Translations under genes and position numbers: made by a program
Shown here: piece after piece, positions 1-8,477 of the stretch
Layout of the letters: every line of letters begins with the position of its first letter
How positions within the stretch are numbered: the stretch's first letter is position 1
Notes under the pieces: generated by a model
The model's input: the letters and a program-made list of their open reading frames with translations, nothing else
Told to the model about the DNA's origin: nothing
Database searches by the model: none
Assembly: GCF_000428885.1 (NCBI RefSeq)
Contig: NZ_KE386810.1
Span: 702,189 to 766,188, forward strand
Length of the DNA: 64,000 bases
Direction of reading: 5' to 3'
DNA from: Geothrix fermentans DSM 14018
GTDB taxonomy: Bacteria; Acidobacteriota; Holophagae; Holophagales; Holophagaceae

Positions 1-435
1 GTTGTAGGGGCCGGCCAGAGGGATGGACAGGCGACCCAGCATGGACGCCACCTGCAGGATCCGCGCGCCGGGCACCCGCCGCAACAGAGGCAGGAAGGCG
101 TTCGTCACCTGGTGCAGGCCGATCACATTGGTCTCGAATTGCGCGCGGAGTTCCTCCGCGCGGAGAAGCTCGAGCGGGCCCACCTGGCCGTAGCCGGCGT
201 TGTTGACCAGGGCTTTGAGGTGCAGGTCGGCGCAGGCGGCAGCCGCCGCCGCGATGCTGGCACCATCCGTCACATCCAGGGAGAGCAGCCGGAGGTCGTC
301 GCCCGGCGGCAGGTCCGCCAGCGTTTCCGGCCGCCGCGCCGTGGCCACCACGCCCCACCCCGCCGCGCGGCAGAGCGGCACCAGGGCCCGCCCGATGCCC
401 GTCGAACACCCTGTGATGAGCACCCAGTTCCGCAT
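1..435 (-). CDS. SDR family oxidoreductase (C-terminal part beyond window)
   Basis: Translating the minus strand from the ATG at 433-435 gives 145 residues of a short-chain dehydrogenase/reductase; the rest lies beyond the left edge. The N-terminal Rossmann motif TGCSTGIG is at about residues 8-15, the NNAGYG motif at about 89-94, and the sequence reaches the catalytic Ser region (VASMLG) and the Tyr of the YxxxK motif (PYN) just before the edge. Members are NAD(P)-dependent cytosolic oxidoreductases; the substrate cannot be told from this part. It lies downstream of the small exported protein at 505-792, separated from it by a strong hairpin, so it is probably transcribed separately. Confidence 0.85.
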   Translation of the reverse strand, partial: MRNWVLITGCSTGIGRALVPLCRAAGWGVVATARRPETLADLPPGDDLRLLSLDVTDGASIAAAAAACADLHLKALVNNAGYGQVGPLELLRAEELRAQFETNVIGLHQVTNAFLPLLRRVPGARILQVASMLGRLSIPLAGPYN

Positions 436-454
436 GCAGCCATCTTTCCACATG

Positions 455-491
455 CTGCGAAACGGGGCGCCGATGGCGCCCCGTTTCGCAG
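455..491 (-). terminator. 17-bp perfect GC-rich hairpin, probable terminator
   Basis: Arms 455-471 and 475-491 are perfect inverted repeats around a 3-nt loop (GAT). The hairpin starts 13 bases past the stop of the 505-792 gene and ends 19 bases before the SDR start. No U-tract follows on the minus strand, so this is a stable stem without the canonical tail. Confidence 0.6.
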
Positions 492-504
492 ACGGATGGA
501 TCGA

Positions 505-792
505 TTACTTCTTCTTGGCCGGAGCCTTGGCGGCGGCCTTGCTCTCGATCTTGGTGGCCACCTGCTTGTAGGTGACGGTCACCTTGTCGCCGACCTTGAG
601 GGCTTCCTTGCCGGCGGTGCCGCCGTCGGTGTAGAAGCGCCAGGCCTCCTTGCCGAGGTCCAGGGTGAAGCTGTCGGGGGCCACTTCCTTCACGGTGCCG
701 GTCTTCTGGTAGCTGACGGCTGCGGCGGCCCAGCCGAGGGCGGCGCCCAGGATGGCCGTGGCCGAAAGAACGGCAAGCGACTTCATGCGCAT
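505..792 (-). CDS. small exported protein with lysine-rich tail, unknown function
   Basis: A 94-residue protein. The start at 790-792 was chosen because an AAGGAGA Shine-Dalgarno lies 6 nt upstream; a second ATG two codons later (784-786) is the alternative. The N-terminus (MRMKSLAVLSATAILGAALG) is a typical Sec signal peptide. The mature part looks like a small beta domain with KTGTVKEV, FTLDLGKEAWRF and VGDKVTVTY, resembling the OB-like folds of small periplasmic proteins. It ends in a low-complexity Lys/Ala tail (AAAKAPAKKK). No specific family is recognised. Probably periplasmic and monocistronic, with a hairpin just downstream. Confidence 0.7.
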   Translation of the reverse strand: MRMKSLAVLSATAILGAALGWAAAAVSYQKTGTVKEVAPDSFTLDLGKEAWRFYTDGGTAGKEALKVGDKVTVTYKQVATKIESKAAAKAPAKKK

Positions 793-849
793 GAGGCTCT
801 CCTTGAAAAGGTGCCCCCAGGCTAGCAGTCCCCCATGAAAGGGCAAGAA

Positions 850-2571
850 CTACACGATGGCCAGCAACCCCACGAGCCAGAAGCTCAGGTCCACGCTCAG
901 CTCGAAGCGGTGTTTCCCCGTCGTGAAGCGCTCGTGGTAGAGCCACAGGTACAGCACCGGGTAGGCCGCGCAGGCCACCAGCACCAGGGCCACCGCCAGG
1001 GGATGCCCGTGCTGGCGGTTCTCGAAGGTGAGCCAGAGGGTGCCCGCCAGCAGCGTCCCCAGCAGGGCCAGCAGCACCGCCTTGGTGGTGGCCTTCCCCA
1101 TGAAGATGGGCAGGGTCTCCTTCCCCACGATCTGGTCGTTCTGCATGTCCCGGATCTCGTAGATGACCGTGCGCACGAAGGTCAGCACGCCCACCAGGAA
1201 CATGGCGGCGAAGGCGCGCAGGTCCCAGATGCGGCCCTCCTGCCAGACCGGCATGATGACGGCCACCGTGGCCAGGGCCAGGGCCACCACCACGTCCTTG
1301 GAGCCCGGAATATTCCGCAGGCTGAAGGCGCGGCTCCCCAGGGTGAAGCGCCGCTTGTAGGCGGCGCCGACCAGGACGGCGCCCGCGGCCACTGCCAGGG
1401 CCTTGGGGCCCAGGCTGGCCGCCAGTCCCAGGGTGAGGGCCAGGGCCACCAGGCCCGTGGTCATCAGGACCCTGCGGTTGCGCTCCAGGAACCGCGCCCG
1501 GGCCGGCCCCTTGGCGCCGAGGCCCAGGGGATCCAGGAAGGGGCTCAGCAGGTACATGGCCAGCACGTAGGTGCCCGCGAGGAGGGGATAGCGCCAGCCC
1601 AGATGCAGGCCCAGCCACTTGTGGACGCCCAGGGTCATGAGCGCCACGCCGATGGCCAGCAGCGATGAGCTGCCGAAGGCGGCCTGGAGGAAGCTGCGCC
1701 AGCGGCTCGGACCGTCGCCCAGCTGCTCCAGCACATCCACCACCTCGTCCACCAGCCAGGTGGGCGTGGAGGCGCCGGCGAGGACCCCCACGGTCTCCCG
1801 GCCCGAGAACATCCCGAGGTCCAGCTCCGCTGCCGTCTCCACGTACTGGACGGGCTTGCCGTAGTGGTGGGCCAGCTCGGCCAGGTGCTTGGTGTTGCTG
1901 GAGGCCTTGCCGCCCACGACGATCACCGTGTCCACCGTGCGGGCCAGGTTCTTGGCCTCGTCCTGGCGCATCCAGGTGTCCTCGCAGATGGTGTTCTCGA
2001 AAACCGCGTCCACCGAGCGGGTGCGGATGTAGTCCGTGATGGCGTGATAGTCCTTCACCGTGAAGGTGGTCTGGGCCACCACCAGCACCTTCTTCAGCTG
2101 CTCGTCCGTGAGCGCCTCGGCCTCCGCCATGTTCGCGACGATGACCGAGCCGCTGTCCGCGAAGCTGCGGTGGGCCACGCTCTCCGCATGGCCGTGGCTG
2201 CCCAGGATCACGGTGAAGTACCCCTTGGGGCTCCACTTCTTGATCTTGTGGTGGACCTTGGCCACCTCGGGACAGGTGGCGTTCACGATCTTCAGCTCCC
2301 CCTTCTTCTGCCGCTCCTTCAGGCCCCGCAGGTCCTGGATGGGGATGCCATGGGCCCGGATGACCACGGTGCCGTTCTCCACCTTGTCCGGCGCCTCGGC
2401 CACGGCCACGCCCCGCTTGCCGATGAGATCCAGCGCCTGGGGGTTGTGGATGAGGGGGCCCAGCGTCTGGACCGTACGGCCGTCGTTCCGCACCGAGGCC
2501 TCCAGCACCGCGTCCATGGCGCGCTTCACGCCCCAGCAGAATCCCGCGGTCTTGGCGACGATCACCTTCAT
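850..2571 (-). CDS. ispH: fusion: IspH (HMBPP reductase) with C-terminal UbiA-type prenyltransferase
   Basis: A 573-residue protein. Residues 1 to about 285 are a complete 4-hydroxy-3-methylbut-2-enyl diphosphate reductase, the last step of the MEP pathway. The three [4Fe-4S] cysteines are C12 (AGFCWGVKRA), C100 (NATCPE) and C196 (NTICED), with substrate residues H42, H74, H128, E130 and the SSN triad near 224-226. IspH alone is about 310 residues. From about residue 295 to the end there are eight or so hydrophobic segments with a UbiA-like second Asp motif (EIRDMQNDQIVGKETLP, D475 and D479). The usual first NDxxDxxxD motif is not clearly present. Inference: isoprenoid precursor synthesis tethered to a membrane prenyltransferase. 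It is divergent from ppc across a short gap containing a dyad. Confidence 0.93.
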   Translation of the reverse strand: MKVIVAKTAGFCWGVKRAMDAVLEASVRNDGRTVQTLGPLIHNPQALDLIGKRGVAVAEAPDKVENGTVVIRAHGIPIQDLRGLKERQKKGELKIVNATCPEVAKVHHKIKKWSPKGYFTVILGSHGHAESVAHRSFADSGSVIVANMAEAEALTDEQLKKVLVVAQTTFTVKDYHAITDYIRTRSVDAVFENTICEDTWMRQDEAKNLARTVDTVIVVGGKASSNTKHLAELAHHYGKPVQYVETAAELDLGMFSGRETVGVLAGASTPTWLVDEVVDVLEQLGDGPSRWRSFLQAAFGSSSLLAIGVALMTLGVHKWLGLHLGWRYPLLAGTYVLAMYLLSPFLDPLGLGAKGPARARFLERNRRVLMTTGLVALALTLGLAASLGPKALAVAAGAVLVGAAYKRRFTLGSRAFSLRNIPGSKDVVVALALATVAVIMPVWQEGRIWDLRAFAAMFLVGVLTFVRTVIYEIRDMQNDQIVGKETLPIFMGKATTKAVLLALLGTLLAGTLWLTFENRQHGHPLAVALVLVACAAYPVLYLWLYHERFTTGKHRFELSVDLSFWLVGLLAIV

Positions 2572-2600
2572 GGCGGCCCCATCATCCTGAATTGCACAAT

Positions 2601-2619
2601 CCTGACCTGGTTAGTCAGG
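2601..2619. promoter_or_regulatory. dyad CCTGAC-N7-GTCAGG between ispH and ppc
   Basis: A perfect 6-bp inverted repeat with a 7-nt spacer (2601-2606 and 2614-2619) sits in the only AT-richer stretch between the two divergent genes, 30-48 bases upstream of the ispH start. The position suits an operator or a shared promoter element. No regulator family can be assigned from sequence alone. Confidence 0.35.
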
Positions 2620-2726
2620 TTATTCATCATACCCCCCGCAGGACGCCGGCGCACCATCGAGATGGAATGGGTCCGATGAGGTACCCTGGCCTGAGCCCCC
2701 CTCGCCGCCTCTCCGGGAACCCTCCC

Positions 2727-5468
2727 ATGGACTCCGACTACCTGGACAAGGACCTGCCTCTCAAAGAGGACATCCGCCTCCTGGGACGGCTGCTGGGGGA
2801 CACAGTCCGGGAGCAGGAGGGCCCCGAGGTCTACCACCTCATCGAGCGGATCAGGCAGCGCTCCGTGCGCTTCCGGCGGGCCCAGGACGCCGGCGCGGGG
2901 GAGGCGCTGCGGACGCTCCTCGCGGACCTCAGCCCCGGCCAGGCCATCCTGGTGGTCCGGGCCTTCAGCTACTTCTCCCAGCTGGCCAACCTGGCAGAGG
3001 ACCAGCACCACATCCGGCGCTCCCGGGCCCACCGCATGGACCACACGCCGTCCCGGCCCAGCTCCCTGGATCATGCCCTGGAACGGGCGGCCGCGGCGGG
3101 CCTGGACGCCGAAAGGCTGCGGGCCTTCTTCGCCGGAGCCCTGATCCGGCCGGTGCTCACCGCCCATCCCACCGAGGTGCAGCGCAAGAGCATCCTCAAC
3201 GCCCAGATGGTGATCGCGCGGTTGCTGGACGAGCGGGACCGCGGCGTCTGCACCCCCAGGGAGGCTGAGCTCCGGGACGAGCACCTCCAGCGGCAGGTGC
3301 TGCTGCTCTGGCAGACGCGCATGCTCCGCCCCGAGCGGCCCGCGGTGGCGGACGAGGTCTCCAGCGCCCTCTCCACCTTCGACCGCACCTTCCTGCGAGA
3401 GGTGCCGGCCCTCTACGCGGACCTGGAGGACCGGCTCGGGCGGGACCCGGCCTGGGGGGACACGGAGCTGCCGCCCTTCTTCCGGGTGGCGAGCTGGATC
3501 GGCGGTGACCGGGACGGCAACCCCTTCGTCACCGCCGAGGTGCTCCGGCAGACCCTGCGGACGCAGTCCCGCGCGATTCTCGGCCATCTTCTGCGGGAGA
3601 CGCGCGCCCTGGCCGAGGAGCTGTCCCTGAGCCTGCAGGTGTCGAAGGCCACCCCGGAGCTCCTGGACCTGGCCGGACGTTCTCCGGACCAAGCCCCCCG
3701 CCACGCGGACGAGGCCTACCGTCGGGCCCTCTCGCTGATCTTCGAGCGACTCTCGGCCACCCACCGGATGGACGCCGCCGCCGAGCCCGCCGGCTCCCAG
3801 GAACCCTACGCCTCACCCGCCCAGCTCCTGGCGGATCTGGACATCCTGGATCGCTCCCTGCGCGCCCACGGCGGGCGCCACCTCGCCCGGGGGCGCCTGC
3901 GGGAGCTGCGGCGGGCCGTGTCGGTCTTCGGGTTCCACCTCGCCCCCCTGGACCTGCGCCAGAGCTCCGACGTCCATGCCCGCGTGGTGGCAGAGCTGCT
4001 GGAGGCCGTGCGGCCAGGCACCGGGTACCTGGGCCTGGGCGAGGCGGAGCGGGTGGCCCTGCTGGCCTCGGAGCTGGAGAGCCCCCGCCCCCTCGCCTCG
4101 CCCTACCTGGCCTATGGCGAGGAGACCCGCGGCGAGTTGGCCCTGTTCCAGGCCGCCGCCGAGGCCCAGCGGCAGCTGGGGCCCGAAGCCGTCCCCAGCT
4201 GCATCGTCAGCCACACCGAAGGCGTCTCCGACCTCCTGGAGGCGGCGGTGATGCTGCGGGAAGCCGGGATCCTGCGTCCCGCGGAGGGCCGCCTCGACAT
4301 CCACCTCATTCCCCTCTTCGAGACCATCGAGGACCTCCAGCGCTGCGGCGGGATCCTGGATGAGCTGCTCGCCCTGCCCCTCTACCGCCGCCTGCTGGAG
4401 GACCGCGGCGGGGTGCAGGAGGTAATGCTGGGCTATTCGGACAGCAACAAGGACGGCGGCTTCATCACGTCGCGCTGGGAGCTCTACAAGGCCGAGACGC
4501 GCCTGGTGGAGGTGGCCTCGCGCCACCAGGTCCGCCTGCGCCTCTTCCATGGCCGGGGCGGATCCGTGGGCCGGGGCGGCGGCCCCAGCTACGAGGCCAT
4601 CCTGGCCCAGCCGCCCGGCGCGGTTCAGGGCCAGATCCGGCTCACGGAGCAGGGCGAGGTCATCGCCGCCAAGTACGGGCATCCGGCCGTGGGCCGCCGC
4701 AACCTCGAGGTCCTGGTGGCCGCCACCCTGGAGGCCAGCCTGCCCGACGCCGATGGCGCCGGTCCTGACCCGCGCTTCCCCGAGGCCATGGATGAGCTGT
4801 CGGCGGAGGCCTGCCGGGCCTACCGCGACCTCGTCTACGGCACCGAGGGCTTCGAGCGGTTCTTCTGGGAGTCCACCCCCATCGCCGAGATCGCGCGGCT
4901 CAACATCGGCTCGCGCCCCGCCGCCCGGAAGGCCAGCCGCGCCATCACAGACCTCCGCGCCATCCCCTGGGTCTTCAGCTGGAGCCAGTGCCGCGTCATG
5001 CTGCCGGGCTGGTACGGCTTCGGCGCGGCGGTCGGCGCTTTCGAGCGGGAACATGGCGAAGCGGGCCTGGCCCTCCTGCGGGAGATGCACGCCCGCTGGC
5101 CCACCTTCAGGAGCCTGCTGTCCAGCATGGACATGGTCCTGGCCAAGGTGGACCTGGGCATCGCCTCCCGGTACGCGGGCCTGGTGGGTGACACGGCGCT
5201 GCGGGACCGGATCTTCGGGCGCCTCCGGGCGGAATGCGAGGCCTCCATCGCGGCCCTGAAGGCCATCACGGGCCAGCGGGAGCTCCTGGAGGACAACCCC
5301 ACCCTGAGGCGGTCCATCCAGCACCGCTTCCCCTACCTCGACCCCCTGAACCACCTCCAGGTGGAACTGATGCGCCGCTACCGCGCTGGCGACCGCGCCG
5401 ATGCCACCGTTCGCAGCATCCTGCTCACCATCAACGGCATCGCCGCGGGGCTGCGCAACAGCGGATGA
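2727..5468 (+). CDS. ppc: phosphoenolpyruvate carboxylase
   Basis: A 913-residue PEP carboxylase, close to the usual 880-930, converting PEP and bicarbonate to oxaloacetate to refill the TCA cycle. Motifs: VLTAHPTEVQRKS with catalytic His near residue 147; GGDRDGNPFV; MLGYSDSNKDGG with the catalytic Lys near 575; the glycine loop FHGRGGSVGRGGGP; RNLEVLVAATLEA; and the C-terminal tail INGIAAGLRNSG, close to the QNTG-type tail of the family. The ORF is open from 2592, but the ATG at 2727 (MDSDYLDKDLPL) fits the family N-terminus; 2667 is an alternative. Shine-Dalgarno is weak (GGGAA). A GC hairpin follows the stop. Confidence 0.96.
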   Translation: MDSDYLDKDLPLKEDIRLLGRLLGDTVREQEGPEVYHLIERIRQRSVRFRRAQDAGAGEALRTLLADLSPGQAILVVRAFSYFSQLANLAEDQHHIRRSRAHRMDHTPSRPSSLDHALERAAAAGLDAERLRAFFAGALIRPVLTAHPTEVQRKSILNAQMVIARLLDERDRGVCTPREAELRDEHLQRQVLLLWQTRMLRPERPAVADEVSSALSTFDRTFLREVPALYADLEDRLGRDPAWGDTELPPFFRVASWIGGDRDGNPFVTAEVLRQTLRTQSRAILGHLLRETRALAEELSLSLQVSKATPELLDLAGRSPDQAPRHADEAYRRALSLIFERLSATHRMDAAAEPAGSQEPYASPAQLLADLDILDRSLRAHGGRHLARGRLRELRRAVSVFGFHLAPLDLRQSSDVHARVVAELLEAVRPGTGYLGLGEAERVALLASELESPRPLASPYLAYGEETRGELALFQAAAEAQRQLGPEAVPSCIVSHTEGVSDLLEAAVMLREAGILRPAEGRLDIHLIPLFETIEDLQRCGGILDELLALPLYRRLLEDRGGVQEVMLGYSDSNKDGGFITSRWELYKAETRLVEVASRHQVRLRLFHGRGGSVGRGGGPSYEAILAQPPGAVQGQIRLTEQGEVIAAKYGHPAVGRRNLEVLVAATLEASLPDADGAGPDPRFPEAMDELSAEACRAYRDLVYGTEGFERFFWESTPIAEIARLNIGSRPAARKASRAITDLRAIPWVFSWSQCRVMLPGWYGFGAAVGAFEREHGEAGLALLREMHARWPTFRSLLSSMDMVLAKVDLGIASRYAGLVGDTALRDRIFGRLRAECEASIAALKAITGQRELLEDNPTLRRSIQHRFPYLDPLNHLQVELMRRYRAGDRADATVRSILLTINGIAAGLRNSG

Positions 5469-5470
5469 AC

Positions 5471-5491
5471 CCGGCCCCCGGGCGGGGCCGG
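5471..5491 (+). terminator. GC hairpin after ppc
   Basis: CCGGCCCC (5471-5478) pairs with GGGGCCGG (5484-5491) around a 5-nt loop, starting two bases after the ppc stop. There is no T-tract. Confidence 0.45.
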
Positions 5492-5518
5492 AGGCCGGAA
5501 GCTGAGCCTGGCAGGATC

Positions 5519-5827
5519 CTATTTGGGGCCCTTCTTCGAGCCCTTCTTGGCGTTCTTGGGGGTACCGTCGGCGTTCAGGTACTTGTCCGGATTCGCGGCC
5601 AACTCCTCGCCGCAGGCCGCGTCGTCCACTGTGTACTCATGGCCGCGAACCAGGATCTTGGAGCCCTGCCCCGCTGCGATGGTCTTTCCGCACACCGGAC
5701 AGGCCGCGGCGCGCTCATCGGTCGCCCCCAGCGACGGAGCGGGCGGCTGGGCCTGCGGCGCCACCGACGGCGGTGAGGGGATGAAAGCCGCTAGGGAACA
5801 GGCTAGGACGAACGCGGACATCGACAT
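5519..5827 (-). CDS. small exported YHS-like metal-binding protein
   Basis: A 102-residue protein. The ATG at 5825-5827 is chosen over upstream in-frame ATGs because GAGG lies 5 nt before it and the encoded N-terminus (MSMSAFVLACSLAAFIP) is a hydrophobic export signal. After a Pro/Ala-rich linker comes a compact domain with CPVCGKTI, then ILVRGHEYTVDDAACGEEL and NPDKYLNADG, the order seen in YHS-domain proteins that bind metals through a CxxC pair and a third Cys. The C-terminus is Lys-rich (KKGSKKGPK). The VLAC segment is only a poor lipobox because the n-region lacks basic residues. A good sigma70-like promoter lies about 70 bases upstream. Confidence 0.75.
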   Translation of the reverse strand: MSMSAFVLACSLAAFIPSPPSVAPQAQPPAPSLGATDERAAACPVCGKTIAAGQGSKILVRGHEYTVDDAACGEELAANPDKYLNADGTPKNAKKGSKKGPK

Positions 5828-5897
5828 GGTCACCTCACTCGATCCCGCGGAGCTCCGCTCCGCATGGTTGGAAGACCCCGCACCAGGACGGGCCCCC

Positions 5898-5925
5898 AAT
5901 TTATTGTTCCGATACGATGTGTCAA
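5898..5925 (-). promoter_or_regulatory. sigma70-like promoter for the YHS-like gene
   Basis: On the minus strand a perfect TTGACA (5920-5925) is followed after 16 nt by TAAATT (5898-5903), giving an untranslated leader of roughly 65 nt before the start at 5827. This is one of the few near-consensus promoters in a GC-rich window. Confidence 0.6.
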
Positions 5926-5983
5926 CGCGATCCAAGGCTGGTGGCTTCCCTAGAACTTAGGGTTGTGGCGCGCCTGCGAATGA

Positions 5984-6017
5984 AGCGGGGCCCCTGCCTC
6001 GCGGCAGGGGCCCCGCT
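5984..6017 (-). terminator. 15-bp GC hairpin after the NO reductase gene
   Basis: Perfect arms 5984-5998 and 6003-6017 around a TCGC loop, starting 15 bases past the norB stop on the minus strand. The following bases are TTCATT, so the U-tract is weak. Confidence 0.6.
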
Positions 6018-6032
6018 CTGGTCCAGATCCGA

Positions 6033-8264
6033 TCAGTCCTCGTTCAGGGCGAAGGCGGGGGCGCCATCCACCTCTTCCCGGGCGGGTTTCGTCTCCTCAG
6101 CGCTCCTCCAACCCCAGGCGCCGATGACCGCCTTGAAGGTGAAGAGGATGACGGCGAGGGCGCCGAGGCCGAAGAGGGTGTCGCCGGGCACGCGCAGCCA
6201 GGTGAAGGTGCGCATGAGCGGGCTCTGCACCACCTCGGCGCTGCGGGCATACCAGGTGCCGTGCTCCAGGCTCTGGGCGAACTGGTAGAGGCCGCTGGGG
6301 ATCAGCGAGCAGACCAGCATGATGCCCAGCCCCAGGTTCAGGCCCCAGAAGCCCCACTTCAGCCACTTCTCGTCCCAGGCCCGGTCCGGCGTCATGCCGC
6401 GCAGCGCGAAGAGCATGAGGGAGATCGCCAGGAAGCCGTAGACCCCGAAGAGCGCGGCGTGGCTGTGGATGGGCGTGGTGTTGAGGCCCTGGCCGAAGTA
6501 GAGCACCGAGGGCGGATTGATGAGCATGCCGAAGACACCGGCGCCCAGCAGGTTCCAGAAGCAGACCGCCGCGAAGTACTTGAAGGGCCACTCGTAGCCG
6601 CTGCCCAGGGCGCGGCCCGCCTTGAGGCTCATGACGATCTCGAAGCCCACGATGCTGAGGGGCACGATCTCCAGGGCGCTGAACACGGAGCCCAGGGCCG
6701 AGATGGAGGCCGGGGAGCCGGTGTAGTAGAGGTGATGGAAGGTGCCGATGACGCCGCTGCCCAGGAAGAGGGCCATGGAGAGGCTCACGGCGCGCAGCGC
6801 GGTGCCCTCGCGGAGCAGGCCCATGCGGGTGGAGAGCAGCGCGATGGCGACGGTGGCGAAGACCTCGAAGAAGCCCTCCACCCAGAGGTGGACCACCCAC
6901 CAGCGCCAGTACTCGGCCAGGGCGATGTGGGTCTCCCGGGTGTACATGAAGCCCGCGGAGTAGAAGAGCGGGATGGCGATGGCCGACAGCACGAAGAGCT
7001 TGAGCAGGCCCAGGCGGCCCTTTTCGCCCTTGAGGGCGGGGATCAGCGAGCGCAGCACCAGCACCAGCCAGATGACCATGCCGACCGTCAGCAGGATCTG
7101 CCAGAGGCGGCCCAGCTCGACGTATTCATAGCCCTGGGTGCCCAGCATGAAGGAGCCGGACAGCTTGCCGATGATGGCCTGGTGCGCGCCGGCGAGGGCG
7201 CCCACCACCACCACCACGAGGGCCGCCAGCAGGCCGGCGACACCCAGCCACTGGCCCTTGGGCTCCTTGGCGCTGAGCTTGGGCCCGAGGTAGAGGCCCG
7301 TGGCCAGCCAGCAGGTGGCGATCCAGAACACGGCCAGCTGCAGGTGCCAGGCGCGGGAGGCGGCGTAGGGCAGGATGCGGGAGAGGTCGAGGCCGTAGAG
7401 GCCGTTGCTTTCCACCGCATCGTGGGCGGTCATGACGCCCATGCCGATCTGCACGAGGAACAGGGCCATGGCCACGGCGAAGTAGATGGCGGACCAGCGC
7501 TGGCTGGGCGTGGCCGGGGCCGGCAGGATGGGCTTGGGATCCGGGAACTCCTCGGCGGGCTGGTTGGCGTGGTGCCAGACCATGAGCCCCACGCCCAGGA
7601 GCAGCAGCACCACGGAGAGGATGCTCCAGAGGTGGCTGATGGGCGTGATGACATTGCCCACCAGGGGTTCCTGGGGCCAGTTCTGGGTGTAGCTGTGGTC
7701 CGCGCCGGGGCGGCGGGCCGCCGCGCTCCAGGCGGTCCAGAGCCAGAAGTCGGCCACGCGCTCGCCCTCCTCCACGGTGGGAATCCACCGGGCAGGAATC
7801 GCCGCGTCCTTGTCCCCTTCCACGGCGACCTTCGTCAACTCCGCGCGGGTCTTCAGGTAGGCGGCGGCCTGGGCGGCGTTGAGCTTCAGGGTGCCGGTGG
7901 ACGATTCATACTGGTTGCTCTGAAATATGGACATGGTGGTGGCCTTCGCATCGGCGATGGACGCCCCCTGGGCCTTCACACCATCCAGGGTGTGCGCCGC
8001 CCACTGGTGCAGCGCCTTGGCCGTCCAATCCGGCGCCAGATAGGCCCCGTGGCCCCAGATGGAGCCGATGTGCTGGCCGCCGTGGCCCAGGTAGCTCACC
8101 TGGCCTTCCAGGATCTGGCCGGGGCCCACCAGCTGGGTGCCGTCCTCCGCCACCACCCGCTGGGGGATCGGGGGGGCATTCTGGGCGATCTGCTTGCCAC
8201 CCAACCCCAGAACGCCGAAGCCCGCCAGGAGCACCAGCAACACCAGCCACCACCTTGCCTTCAT
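6033..8264 (-). CDS. norB: quinol-dependent nitric oxide reductase (qNOR)
   Basis: A 743-residue membrane protein reducing NO to N2O with electrons from quinol. Length and layout match single-subunit qNOR: an N-terminal helix, a periplasmic NorC-like part lacking a CXXCH heme site (start MKARWWLVLLVLL, then GQVSYLGHGG), and the 12-helix NorB core. Core motifs include HLQLAVFWIATCW, HLWVEGFFEVFATV (His and Glu of the FeB region), GTFHHLYYTGSP and IHSHAALFGVYGFLAI. The ATG at 8262-8264 has GGAGG 5 nt upstream, so the 16 extra codons open further upstream are excluded. The gene stands alone; electron input from quinol needs no cytochrome partner. A TTAGGA/TCCTAA dyad sits 61-80 bases upstream. 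Confidence 0.95.
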   Translation of the reverse strand: MKARWWLVLLVLLAGFGVLGLGGKQIAQNAPPIPQRVVAEDGTQLVGPGQILEGQVSYLGHGGQHIGSIWGHGAYLAPDWTAKALHQWAAHTLDGVKAQGASIADAKATTMSIFQSNQYESSTGTLKLNAAQAAAYLKTRAELTKVAVEGDKDAAIPARWIPTVEEGERVADFWLWTAWSAAARRPGADHSYTQNWPQEPLVGNVITPISHLWSILSVVLLLLGVGLMVWHHANQPAEEFPDPKPILPAPATPSQRWSAIYFAVAMALFLVQIGMGVMTAHDAVESNGLYGLDLSRILPYAASRAWHLQLAVFWIATCWLATGLYLGPKLSAKEPKGQWLGVAGLLAALVVVVVGALAGAHQAIIGKLSGSFMLGTQGYEYVELGRLWQILLTVGMVIWLVLVLRSLIPALKGEKGRLGLLKLFVLSAIAIPLFYSAGFMYTRETHIALAEYWRWWVVHLWVEGFFEVFATVAIALLSTRMGLLREGTALRAVSLSMALFLGSGVIGTFHHLYYTGSPASISALGSVFSALEIVPLSIVGFEIVMSLKAGRALGSGYEWPFKYFAAVCFWNLLGAGVFGMLINPPSVLYFGQGLNTTPIHSHAALFGVYGFLAISLMLFALRGMTPDRAWDEKWLKWGFWGLNLGLGIMLVCSLIPSGLYQFAQSLEHGTWYARSAEVVQSPLMRTFTWLRVPGDTLFGLGALAVILFTFKAVIGAWGWRSAEETKPAREEVDGAPAFALNED

Positions 8265-8324
8265 GGGTACCTCCGTCATGCCCGCTCTGGGCGCCGGAAA
8301 GCAGTGTTCCACAATTTCCCATAT

Positions 8325-8344
8325 TTAGGACCGTTAATTCCTAA
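8325..8344 (-). promoter_or_regulatory. dyad TTAGGA-N8-TCCTAA upstream of norB
   Basis: A perfect 6-bp inverted repeat with an 8-nt spacer lies in an AT-rich patch 61-80 bases before the norB start. On the minus strand it begins TTAGGAAT and has G, T and CT at fixed later positions; the region before the DUF438 gene at 13676-13693 has the same pattern. Candidate site for an NO-responsive regulator. Confidence 0.4.
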
Positions 8345-8477
8345 TTGTGATCTTCAGCACGCACTCCCTTTGGTTCCAGATGCCTTGCAGGCCATGGCAA
8401 AACCTCTGGCCCCGGGGGGCGGATTCCAAGTACCTTGACCTTGGCTCCCCGGATCTCTGAAAGGGAATTTCCGTCCT

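Noticed and set aside
112..825. Long plus-strand ORF over the SDR and small exported protein
   Set aside because: It runs antisense to two real genes, has no family features and reflects GC-rich codon bias.
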